From Clostridiales bacterium (GTDB lineage Bacteria > Bacillota > Clostridia > Oscillospirales > Ruminococcaceae): a stretch of 12,000 nt of DNA. The notes under the pieces were generated by a model that saw only the letters and a program-made list of their open reading frames with translations, made no database searches and was not told the DNA's origin. Position numbers and translations under genes: made by a program. This document shows, one piece after another, positions 6,055-12,000 of the stretch. The stretch lies in contig JAAZIT010000064.1 in the NCBI GenBank assembly GCA_012800685.1, forward strand, positions 1 through 12,000, in the 5' to 3' direction. The first letter of the stretch is position 1, and every line of letters begins with the position of its first letter.

Positions 6055-6712
6055 AAACATACTTCTTCTTAAAGATGACATTATAGAGGCGTTAGGACAA
6101 ACGGCATTCATGGTTTTAACCTCTCTATTGATAGCAATTATTATCGGAGGGCTTTTTGGACTTTTGCTTTATACAACCTCAAACAATCTTTTTGTAAAAA
6201 ATACGGTTATAAACAAAGTTGTGGGAATTCTTTTGAATATCATTCGTTCAGTTCCCTTTCTAATCTTGATGATATTACTGCTCCCACTTTCAAAGCTAAT
6301 TGTGGGAACAAAAATCGGTTCTGAAGCTGTAATAGTTCCCCTTTCTATTGCGTCAATTGCATTTTTCTCAAGACTTGCGGAAGCGTCATTTTCAGATGTT
6401 CCAAAGGGCATACTTGAGGCATCAGTTGCATCAGGGGCATCAAAGCCTAGAATTATATTTAAAATCCTAATTCCAGAAGCACTCCCCTCTCTAGTTAAAA
6501 ACATAACCGTTACAGCAATTTCAATACTAGGCTTTTCAGCCATGGCTGGACTTGTTGGAGGTGGGGGCTTAGGCGACCTTGCATACAGATATGGATACCA
6601 GCGATATGAAACAGATATAATGATAGCTCGTGTTGTAATACTAATAATCTTAGTTCAGGTAATTCAGTGGATTGGGGATATTTTCGCAACCGCTCTTGAC
6701 AAAAAGCTATAA
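6047..6712 (+). CDS. metI: Methionine-type ABC transporter permease
   Basis: This 221-residue integral membrane protein is a standard-length MetI permease. Five hydrophobic segments can be placed at about 18-44, 57-82, 93-112, 152-173 and 190-214. The cytoplasmic EAA loop, EASVASGASKPRIIFKILIP at 124-143, is where MetN docks. The glycine-rich GLVGGGGLGDLAYRYGY at about 168-184 is characteristic of the family. Translation starts at GTG 6047, behind GAGGTGA (6034-6040), inside the end of metN, so the two should be translationally coupled. Two copies with two MetN subunits would form the channel fed by MetQ. Confidence 0.92.
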   Translation: MLENILLLKDDIIEALGQTAFMVLTSLLIAIIIGGLFGLLLYTTSNNLFVKNTVINKVVGILLNIIRSVPFLILMILLLPLSKLIVGTKIGSEAVIVPLSIASIAFFSRLAEASFSDVPKGILEASVASGASKPRIIFKILIPEALPSLVKNITVTAISILGFSAMAGLVGGGGLGDLAYRYGYQRYETDIMIARVVILIILVQVIQWIGDIFATALDKKL

Positions 6713-6728
6713 ACTAAGGAGATAAAAA

Positions 6729-8126
6729 GTGGGAAAACATTTGCAAAAACTGGTACATTTAAGCGACACGAATTTTGAAAGGGTTGATTTTAAAATGGCA
6801 GAGAAGAAATATTGGAATGAAGAGATTGAGACATTACCTAGAGTGGAGCTTGAAAAACTTCAGCTTGAAAGGTTAAAGACTTCGGTTAAATTCGCATATG
6901 AAAACGCACCATATTACAAGCGTTCATTTGACGAATTAGGATTAAAACCAGAGGATATTAAAGAGCTAAGTGATTTAGCTAAGTTTCCTTTTATTGATAA
7001 GAAAACACAGCGTGACACTCAAGGAGTTGGTTCGTTTTTAGGCGAACTTGCAGCAGTTCCGGAAGAAGATGTAGTATTTATTTCAACTTCAACCGGTTCA
7101 ACTGGAGTTCCAACAATGAGCCCATTTACCAAAGAGGATTTTGATGAATTTCAAGATACAGAAAGCCGTTGGTTTTGGCAAATAGGAATGAGACCAACGG
7201 ACAGATACGTTCACGCTTTAAACTTTTCACTTTATGTAGGAGGCCCTGATGTAATCGGCGCACAGAATCTTGGAGCATTATGTATTTGGGCCGGAACACT
7301 TCCTAGTGAAAGACTTTTATTTATACTTAAAACCTATCAGCCAACTATTATTTGGACCAGTCCATCTTATGCGTGGTATTTAGGTGAAACAGCAAAGAAA
7401 AATGGCATTGACCCAAAAAAAGATTTAGCTATTAAAAAGATTATTGTTGCCGGCGAGCTTGGTGGTTCGATTGGAACAACAAGAAAAGCTATTGAGGAGC
7501 TTTGGGGTGCAGAGCTTTATGATTTCTATGGTCTTTCAGACATATATGGGGCTTGTGCCGCTATGTGTGAGGCTAAGGACGGACTTCATATTTGTGAGGA
7601 TCAGATTTTAGTTGAAACTGTTGACATTCACACTGGTGAAATTTTGCCTGCTGGTGAAGTGGGCGAGCTTGTTTACACAACCCTTAAAAAGAAAGCAAGA
7701 CCAATGATTCGTTTCCGTACCGGAGACATTGGTTACATTGATAATACCCCTTGCTCATGCGGAAGAACTCATGGAAGAATTCACATTAATGGAAGAAAAG
7801 ACGATATGTTTATTGTTTCGGCTGTTAACGTATTCCCTAGCGACATTGAGGCTGTAATTAGAGAGGTTAAGGGCATAACAGGAGAGTATTTAATTCGTGT
7901 ATTTGAAAAAGACTATACTTGTAAATACAATGTTGAGATTGAAAGAACTGCTGACAGCACTGAAACTGATGAAGAAATTGCAGCAAGAACATCTGTTGCT
8001 CTTAAAGCAAGAATTGGTGTTAAGCCATTTAAGGTTGTTGTGCATAAGGACGGTGGGCTAGACACCCGTTCAGAGCATAAGTCAAGGAGAATAATTGACG
8101 AACGAACCCTAGACTATCAAATTTAG
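6729..8126 (+). CDS. Phenylacetate-CoA ligase-like AMP-forming enzyme (PaaK family)
   Basis: This 465-residue protein belongs to the ANL adenylating superfamily, PaaK branch. It has KYWNEEIETLPR at 27-38 as the typical N-terminus, the P-loop-like STSTGSTGVPT at 119-129, YDFYGLSDIYG at 264-274 (relatives have YGLSE; here Asp replaces Glu), RTGDIGYI at 330-337, CSCGRTHGRI at 342-351, and GRKDDMFIVSAVNVFPSDIE at 355-374. A C-terminal AMP-binding subdomain ends in RSEHKSRRIIDER, holding a likely catalytic Lys. It should activate a carboxylic acid as acyl-AMP and then acyl-CoA. The substrate is unknown: phenylacetate, another arylacetate, or a methionine-derived acid are options. The start GTG at 6729 has AAGGAG at 6716-6721, 16 bases after metI, so it is the fourth gene of the operon. 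Family alignment begins near Met23 (6795), which is a possible alternative start. Confidence 0.82.
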   Translation: MGKHLQKLVHLSDTNFERVDFKMAEKKYWNEEIETLPRVELEKLQLERLKTSVKFAYENAPYYKRSFDELGLKPEDIKELSDLAKFPFIDKKTQRDTQGVGSFLGELAAVPEEDVVFISTSTGSTGVPTMSPFTKEDFDEFQDTESRWFWQIGMRPTDRYVHALNFSLYVGGPDVIGAQNLGALCIWAGTLPSERLLFILKTYQPTIIWTSPSYAWYLGETAKKNGIDPKKDLAIKKIIVAGELGGSIGTTRKAIEELWGAELYDFYGLSDIYGACAAMCEAKDGLHICEDQILVETVDIHTGEILPAGEVGELVYTTLKKKARPMIRFRTGDIGYIDNTPCSCGRTHGRIHINGRKDDMFIVSAVNVFPSDIEAVIREVKGITGEYLIRVFEKDYTCKYNVEIERTADSTETDEEIAARTSVALKARIGVKPFKVVVHKDGGLDTRSEHKSRRIIDERTLDYQI

Positions 8127-8173
8127 TAATTATATCCCTTACCTTTGCTATCTTCTTATACCCTTTTCAAAAA

Positions 8174-8237
8174 GGTTCTTATATGGGAGAATTAGGCGAT
8201 GATTTAATCCCACTTAGCTTAATTCTTCCTAAGAACC
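8174..8237 (+). ncRNA. Long interrupted hairpin of unknown role
   Basis: GGTTCTTA (8174-8181) pairs perfectly with TAAGAACC (8230-8237). After a three-base bulge, GGGAGAATTAGGC (8185-8197) pairs with GCTTAATTCTTCC (8217-8229) with only two G-U pairs. This gives 21 pairs around a 19-nt loop. No T-run follows, so it is not a simple terminator. It might be a cis-regulatory RNA element, an mRNA stabiliser or processing site, or a small mobile-hairpin remnant. Classing it as an RNA element is inference. Confidence 0.4.
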
Positions 8238-8260
8238 AATTATTTGACGAAAGGATATAA
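8183..8260 (+). CDS. Possible 25-aa ORF within the hairpin region
   Basis: ATG at 8183 follows AAAAAGG (8169-8175) by seven bases and opens a 25-codon frame ending at 8258-8260, starting MGELGDDLIPLSL. It overlaps nearly all of the long hairpin, so its codons may be dictated by the RNA fold. It has no Cys or internal Met codons and matches nothing I know. It could be a leader peptide for the aminotransferase transcript or a chance ORF. Confidence 0.2.
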   Translation: MGELGDDLIPLSLILPKNQLFDERI

Positions 8261-8267
8261 TAAATAT

Positions 8268-8303
8268 AAGCTGAAAGTCCAGTGACAACTAGATTTTCAG
8301 CTT
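8268..8303 (+). terminator. Long hairpin before the aminotransferase, weak terminator or 5' stem-loop
   Basis: AAGCTGAAA (8268-8276) pairs perfectly with TTTCAGCTT (8295-8303). Inside, further pairing (G-U, TC/GA, AGT/ACT around loop GACA) continues the stem. Only CTTTACTAAT follows, a poor U-tract. It could end the met operon weakly or, if TATAAT at 8256 is a real -10, form the very 5' end of the aminotransferase mRNA. Confidence 0.4.
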
Positions 8304-8345
8304 TACTAATAATTTAAATAGATTCTTTTTGAAAGGAATATTAAT

Positions 8346-9512
8346 ATGAAGAACCTGAGTACCAGAACATCATATTTCACAGATTCTGTAATAAGGCGAA
8401 TGACTAGAATTTCAAACCAATATGGTGCAGTAAATCTATCACAGGGCTTTCCTGATTTTGATCCACCAAAAGAAATTCTTCAAAGGCTTGCTCAAGTTAC
8501 AAAGGAAGATTTTCACCAATATTCAATAACATGGGGCGCACAAAATTTCCGTGAGGCACTTGCACAAAAGCAATCTAAGCTTATGAAGAGGACCATAGAC
8601 CCAAATAGCGAAATAGTAGTAACCTGTGGTAGCACCGAGGCAATGATGGCGGCAATGATGACAGTTGCAAATCCTAGAGACAAGGTAATTGTTTTTTCAC
8701 CATTTTATGAAAATTACGGCGCTGATACAGTACTTTCTGGTGCAGAGCCTATTTACGTCCCACTTATTCCTCCTGCATTTACATTCGACGCTGATGTACT
8801 AGAGTCTGCATTTAAACAAAATCCAAAGGCACTTATTTTATGCAATCCCTCTAATCCCTGTGGTAAAGTTTTCACCTATGATGAGCTAAAGGTAATAGCT
8901 GATTTAGCTGAAAAATACGACACATATGTAATAACTGACGAGGTTTATGAGCATATTGTTTACGAGCCACATAAGCACGTTTATTTTTCAACTCTTCCAA
9001 ATATGTGGAAAAGGACAATTTCTTGTTCGTCTTTATCAAAAACCTACTCAATAACTGGCTGGAGGCTAGGCTATATAATTGCCCCATCAAATATAATTGA
9101 CGTTGCTAAAAAGGTTCATGACTTTTTAACTGTAGGTGCTGCTGCCCCACTTCAAGAGGCTGCCGTAACAGGGCTTAGGTTTGGTGAGGATTATTACAAG
9201 ACACTACAGCAGGAATATACCGATAAAAGAGTGTTGTTTTTAGGTGGGCTTAAAAGAATTGGGCTTAACTTCACAAAGCCAGAGGGAGCATATTATGTCC
9301 TAATGGATATTTCGGAATTTGGATATAAAAGCGATGTTGAGTTTTGTGAAAATCTTGCTAAGTATGTTGGAGTTGGTGCAGTTCCAGGCTCAAGCTTTTT
9401 TAAAGAGCCTGAAAATAGGTATATAAGATTTCACTATGCTAAAAAAGACGAAACCTTAAATTTAGCACTTGAAAAGCTTTCAAAAATTAGAGAGGTTATT
9501 CCTAAAGAATAA
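8346..9512 (+). CDS. Class I/II PLP-dependent aminotransferase
   Basis: This 388-residue fold type I aminotransferase resembles the kynurenine/methionine/aromatic aminotransferase branch (subgroup I gamma). LSQGFPDFDPP at 31-41 is the flexible substrate segment. CGSTEAM at 94-100 binds the PLP phosphate, and Y121 in SPFYENY lies over the ring. N170 in CNPSNPCGKV, D198 and Y201 in ITDEVYEH contact PLP. K232 in SSLSKTYSITGWRLGY is the Schiff-base lysine, and the Arg of YIRFHYA near the C-terminus should bind the substrate carboxylate. It would convert an amino acid (methionine, glutamine or an aromatic one) to its 2-oxo acid. Its place after a met importer and a CoA ligase suggests methionine salvage or amino acid degradation. 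AAAGGA precedes the ATG by about nine bases. The preceding hairpins leave open whether it belongs to the met transcript. Confidence 0.85.
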   Translation: MKNLSTRTSYFTDSVIRRMTRISNQYGAVNLSQGFPDFDPPKEILQRLAQVTKEDFHQYSITWGAQNFREALAQKQSKLMKRTIDPNSEIVVTCGSTEAMMAAMMTVANPRDKVIVFSPFYENYGADTVLSGAEPIYVPLIPPAFTFDADVLESAFKQNPKALILCNPSNPCGKVFTYDELKVIADLAEKYDTYVITDEVYEHIVYEPHKHVYFSTLPNMWKRTISCSSLSKTYSITGWRLGYIIAPSNIIDVAKKVHDFLTVGAAAPLQEAAVTGLRFGEDYYKTLQQEYTDKRVLFLGGLKRIGLNFTKPEGAYYVLMDISEFGYKSDVEFCENLAKYVGVGAVPGSSFFKEPENRYIRFHYAKKDETLNLALEKLSKIREVIPKE

Positions 9513-9761
9513 AAATTTATAATAGCAAATTTAGTTTCAAAATAACAATTTAGATTTATGTAACATCATTACAAGAAACTATCTGGGTTTTCCATATAAG
9601 TGGAGCTTAGACTTTTTTTGTAAGTAAATATTAATCTAGGGATACATTTAGGTATTGACATGGCTAGGAGTAATATCTGCATAGGCACAATTATAAATAT
9701 TGTCTTTTTAATTAAAGGTTTTATGTCAAATTGCAGGTACAAGCTTATTTTTAAATACCTA
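9513..9761. other. A/T-rich intergenic region after the aminotransferase
   Basis: No supported gene is present. A TTGACA at 9655-9660 lacks a matching -10 at the right spacing. A 5-bp dyad ACAAT/ATTGT (9687-9703) followed by CTTTTT (9704-9709) is a weak possible terminator. A minus-strand frame crosses the region but has no ribosome binding site or recognisable product. I found no clear terminator for the aminotransferase gene. Confidence 0.35.
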
Positions 9762-9790
9762 TTGATATAAAATATGTTTTGGGTTATACT
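9762..9790 (+). promoter_or_regulatory. Sigma-A-type promoter of the GNAT-like gene
   Basis: TTGATA (9762-9767), a 17-bp spacer and TATACT (9785-9790) match the housekeeping consensus with one change in the -35. Start of transcription is expected near 9797, giving a short leader that contains the AAGGAGAG ribosome binding site at 9821-9828. Confidence 0.65.
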
Positions 9791-9833
9791 GAACATAATA
9801 AGATTAGTAGGTGTAATAAAAAGGAGAGATTCT

Positions 9834-10085
9834 ATGAATTATAAATTTGAGACAAATCGGATATACGCTGAAAATGAAAGTGGTATAGTTATTGCAGAAA
9901 TTACTTTTCCGGAAACTGAAAAAGGTGTTTTTACTATTAACCACACTTTTGTTGATAGCTCCCTTAGAGGAAAGGGTGTAGCGGGCGAGCTAGTTAAGCT
10001 TGCAGCATCACAAATAGGTGAACAAGGGGGAAAAGTTCAAGCGACCTGTTCTTACGCTAAGAAATGGTTAGAAAAGAACAGTTAG
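9834..10085 (+). CDS. Small GNAT-like N-acetyltransferase (YidJ/COG2388 type)
   Basis: The 83-residue protein matches the compact acetyltransferase-like family related to GCN5 N-acetyltransferases. A beta strand runs up to ITFPE at 23-27. The motif FTINHTFVDSSLRGKGVAGEL at 33-53 carries the acetyl-CoA pyrophosphate loop RGKGVA, and a helix LVKLAASQIGEQG follows. VQATCSYAKKWLEKN at 68-82 carries the family's conserved Cys (C72). Its acceptor is unknown, as for most relatives. I chose ATG at 9834, six bases after AAGGAGAG (9821-9828). An upstream in-frame ATG at 9774 lies within the promoter and would add 20 non-conserved residues. With its own promoter and the terminator at 10155, it looks monocistronic. 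Confidence 0.82.
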   Translation: MNYKFETNRIYAENESGIVIAEITFPETEKGVFTINHTFVDSSLRGKGVAGELVKLAASQIGEQGGKVQATCSYAKKWLEKNS

Positions 10086-10154
10086 CCAAAGCTTTATAGG
10101 TTATTTTTAGTTTTACTTTAATTATGGTGGAATTGGTTTGTTTATTAAATTTGT

Positions 10155-10190
10155 ATAGCAGTGAGATTTATTAGTCTTACTGCTATTTTT
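10155..10190 (+). terminator. Strong intrinsic terminator after the GNAT-like gene
   Basis: A 14-pair stem, ATAGCAGTGAGATT (10155-10168) with AGTCTTACTGCTAT (10173-10186) including two G-U pairs, has a 4-nt loop and runs into TTTTT then ATTT. It cleanly ends the short acetyltransferase transcript and isolates it from the CotH-like gene. Confidence 0.85.
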
Positions 10191-10500
10191 ATTTGTATAT
10201 TTTAATTGCCTAAATACTGTGGTATAAAACGAATAGTATACAACTGAATCTGTGAACATTAATATAACTGAAAATAACAAAAATAGTGTTAATTATTTCT
10301 ATCTCTAAAATCATCTAGCTTTTATGTTGTTTTACCATATAGCGAGGTTTATTTTAAGGTGAATAATCATAAACAAAATTAAGGTTAATTTGTGAAACTG
10401 TTGTTTTTCTTTTGACATTGTGATATGATATTGGTAACAATCACAATAATTTGCATAATAATATAACAACAGTAAAACCATGAAAGGGGTAGTGAAAATA
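10191..10500. other. Intergenic region upstream of the CotH-like gene
   Basis: This is about 310 A/T-rich bases with no supported ORF. The only structured part is near the 3' end: TTGACA at 10412-10417, overlapped by a perfect inverted repeat, and the AAAGGGG ribosome binding site at 10483-10489. The rest holds nothing I can name. Confidence 0.4.
10412..10447 (+). promoter_or_regulatory. Candidate promoter/operator of the CotH-like gene
   Basis: TTGACA (10412-10417) has only a poor -10 at 17 bp (TAACAA, 10435-10440). Overlapping it, ATTGTGAT (10417-10424) and ATCACAAT (10440-10447) form a perfect 8-bp inverted repeat with a 15-bp spacer. The arms hold TGTGA/TCACA but at spacing unlike Crp-family sites. 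It may be an operator or an RNA hairpin in the leader. Confidence 0.35.
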
Positions 10501-12000
10501 ATGTTCAAGAAGGGCATAATTTGCCTATTAATTATAACAGCAGTTTTATTTTGCTCTTGTGGAAAACAATCACCAAAAGATGTTAAAGAGAGTTTAGAAG
10601 ATAGCACATCGGCTTCAGATAGCGATAAGTCTAGCGACCAAAATTCTAAGAATAGTAGCAGTAAAGATAGTGATAGTAATAGTGACTCGTCAAATGAAAG
10701 TGGCGATAGCTCAAATTCTAGTGATTCAAACTCGGATAGCTCTTCAAGCTCAAATAGTTCGGATAGTTCCAACAGTTTAAATAACAATTCCACATCTAAC
10801 AATAATTCTAATGGTGGAACTGGTACAGGTAATAATACTGGTACAGGAACAGGTAATAATACTGGTACAGGAACAGGCAATAATACTGGTACAGGCACTG
10901 GCACTGGAAATAACACAGGCACAGGCAATAATACTGGAACTGGAACTGGCACAGGTTCAGGAAGTGGTACAGTTGAAAAGATATCCGACATGATGGTACA
11001 GTACCAAAAAGAGAAAACAGAGCTTGAAAAAACCTTTTCAAACATTTCAAAAAGCAAAACAGTGGCTACTGTAAATTTCACCACTTATGGAAGTGCCTCA
11101 ATATTGTCTAAGGATAAGTATGTTACAGCAGTTATCGACGTATTTAATTGCGACGCCAAATACAAATTAACGGCAGAGGGCGGAGTAAAAGTTCGTGGAA
11201 ATTCAAGTGCCAGTGCCGATGATAATGTAAAGCCTTATCGAATTAAATTTGACAAAAAGCAAAATATGATGGGACTACATAACGGAGAAAAATATAAAAG
11301 CTGGGTTCTTTTAAGATCCGACTGGAATTTAGTTACAAACTATACAGCATTTAACTTAGCGGAGCAGATTTTTGACGGAAAATATTATGTTTCAGATTCA
11401 ACATTTGTAAATGTCTATGAAAACGGAGAATACAAGGGACTTTATCTACTTTGTGAGCAAAATCAAGCAGGAAAAGGTCGAGTTGACGTATACGAGCCTA
11501 AAGCTAACGAAAATCAAACTAACATAGGTTATTTTGTTGAAATAGACAACTATCCTAGTGATGAGCATCCTAATTTTCCTCTTACATATGCAAAAGCTAC
11601 TGTAACAGACATTGCAGGGGTAAGACGTGCTTTTGATTCTTGCGATGTTTCAATTAAAAGCGATATTAATTCTAATGCTCAAAAACAATTTATTAGCAAA
11701 TATGTGAACAATTGCTTTAAAATAATGTATGAGGCAATTGAAAATAACAACCTTTTAATGTTTGACAAAAATTATAATCTTGTTTCTGCTAAGGGAACAT
11801 ACAAAACGGCAAAGGAAGCCGTGGGAGCTGTTATTGATTTAGAATCACTGGCTAACACAGTTATCCTTCAAGAGCTAGTCCACAATTATGATGTTGGCGA
11901 GGGAAGCTTTTTTATGGCTGTTGATTTTAGTGCCACTAGCAAGTACAAAAAATTGACTTTCCTAGCGCCTTGGGATTTTAACTGGGCATACGAGGACACA
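10501..12000 (+). CDS. CotH-family surface lipoprotein, 3' end outside the window
   Basis: An uninterrupted frame of 500 codons runs off the right edge. Residues 1-19 form a signal peptide and Cys20 (FCSC, an unusual lipobox) is the probable lipidation site. Residues about 25-104 are a Ser/Asp/Asn-rich disordered linker, and 105-157 a Thr-Gly-Asn repeat. A helical segment at about 158-180 precedes the CotH domain: VKVRGNSSA at 229-237, KPYRIKFDKK at 244-253, SWVLLRSDWN at 267-276, VNVYENGEYKGLYLLCEQ at 303-320, GYFVEIDN at 343-350, LVHNYDVGEGSFFM at 459-472 and LAPWDFNW at 488-495. CotH proteins are atypical kinases; the Bacillus one phosphorylates spore coat proteins. Many clostridial relatives are secreted, of unknown target. 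Here the domain should sit outside the cell on a flexible stalk. ATG 10501 lies eleven bases after AAAGGGG; GTG 10492 is too close to it. Confidence 0.85.
   Translation, partial: MFKKGIICLLIITAVLFCSCGKQSPKDVKESLEDSTSASDSDKSSDQNSKNSSSKDSDSNSDSSNESGDSSNSSDSNSDSSSSSNSSDSSNSLNNNSTSNNNSNGGTGTGNNTGTGTGNNTGTGTGNNTGTGTGTGNNTGTGNNTGTGTGTGSGSGTVEKISDMMVQYQKEKTELEKTFSNISKSKTVATVNFTTYGSASILSKDKYVTAVIDVFNCDAKYKLTAEGGVKVRGNSSASADDNVKPYRIKFDKKQNMMGLHNGEKYKSWVLLRSDWNLVTNYTAFNLAEQIFDGKYYVSDSTFVNVYENGEYKGLYLLCEQNQAGKGRVDVYEPKANENQTNIGYFVEIDNYPSDEHPNFPLTYAKATVTDIAGVRRAFDSCDVSIKSDINSNAQKQFISKYVNNCFKIMYEAIENNNLLMFDKNYNLVSAKGTYKTAKEAVGAVIDLESLANTVILQELVHNYDVGEGSFFMAVDFSATSKYKKLTFLAPWDFNWAYEDT
10813..10971 (+). repeat. 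In-frame Thr-Gly-Asn coding repeat
   Basis: Codons 105-157 of the CotH-like gene encode alternating Thr-Gly interrupted by Gly-Asn-Asn-Thr. The unit is 24 nt (encoding GNNTGTGT). Two copies are identical at 10828-10851 and 10852-10875, followed by degenerate versions of 30, 18 and 30 nt. Because unit lengths are multiples of three, slippage would change stalk length without breaking the frame. It also creates long spurious ORFs on the other strand. Confidence 0.85.

Larger units (their letters stand above)
8127..8345. promoter_or_regulatory. Structured intergenic region before the aminotransferase
   Basis: This 219-base gap contains a 14-nt CCTTTT-CA-AAAAGG mini-dyad (8162-8175), a 21-bp interrupted hairpin (8174-8237), a perfect TATAAT (8256-8261) with no good -35 at 17 bp, and a second long hairpin (8268-8303). 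GAAAGGA then serves as ribosome binding site for the aminotransferase. It may separate a new transcript from the met operon or be a cis-acting RNA. I see no T-box, S-box or other riboswitch signature. Confidence 0.4.

Noticed and set aside
9655..9683. Promoter at TTGACA 9655
   Set aside because: The hexamer 17 bp downstream (TGCATA) is poor, while a better promoter lies at 9762-9790.
9569..9796. Minus-strand 75-codon ORF in the gap after the aminotransferase
   Set aside because: A/T-rich, hydrophobic by composition, no ribosome binding site and no recognisable product.
9774..9833. Upstream ATG start for the GNAT-like protein
   Set aside because: It falls in the spacer of the TTGATA-17-TATACT promoter, upstream of the expected transcript start. 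ATG 9834 has the ribosome binding site and matches the family length.
10332..11084. Long minus-strand ORF rich in Pro-Val and Leu
   Set aside because: It is the complement of the Ser/Asp linker and Thr-Gly repeat of the CotH-like gene; the low complexity removes stop codons from all frames. It has no ribosome binding site or domain.

Overview
The window is low-G+C, densely coded DNA with every gene on the + strand, strong AGGAGG-type ribosome binding sites, A/T-rich spacers and intrinsic terminators. This fits a Bacillota bacterium, most likely of class Clostridia; that is inferred from composition and gene content, not from a marker gene. The theme is sulfur amino acid metabolism.

Layout: (1) 1-378 holds a short ORF with a Cys-Cys-Cys-x-x-Cys run, followed 136 nt later by an intrinsic terminator. 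The terminator sits directly before a class I SAM-dependent methyltransferase gene of the LCM/TIGR00027 type (409-1317). (2) 1598-3677 is a tight two-gene unit: a PLP enzyme of the Cys/Met metabolism family (mccB-like) and a cysteine/cystathionine beta-synthase (mccA-like). Together they could run reverse transsulfuration from homocysteine to cysteine. (3) 3822-4120 holds a consensus promoter, a dyad, a second cysteine-rich leader ORF and a second terminator. Three sets of mutually exclusive RNA pairings can be drawn by hand, as in a trp-type attenuator. (4) 4175-8126 is an operon of metQ, metN, metI (ABC importer of the methionine/NlpA family) and a phenylacetate-CoA-ligase-like AMP-forming enzyme. 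(5) 8127-8345 is an intergenic region with two strong hairpins and a 25-codon ORF, followed by a class I aminotransferase (8346-9512). (6) 9762-10190 is a small monocistronic GNAT-like gene with its own promoter and terminator. (7) 10501-12000 is the 5' part of a CotH-family surface lipoprotein with a Ser/Asp-rich linker and a Thr-Gly repeat tract; it runs off the window.

How it fits together: an importer brings in methionine (or another sulfur amino acid), the mcc pair moves sulfur from homocysteine to cysteine, and the aminotransferase and acyl-CoA ligase could degrade amino acid carbon skeletons. The most interesting signal is that two separate transcription units here, the methyltransferase and the met importer operon, each start with a Cys-codon-rich leader ORF plus an intrinsic terminator. 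They also share a sequence element ahead of the leader. This suggests cysteine-responsive, ribosome-mediated attenuation; the architecture is visible, but the regulatory logic is inference.
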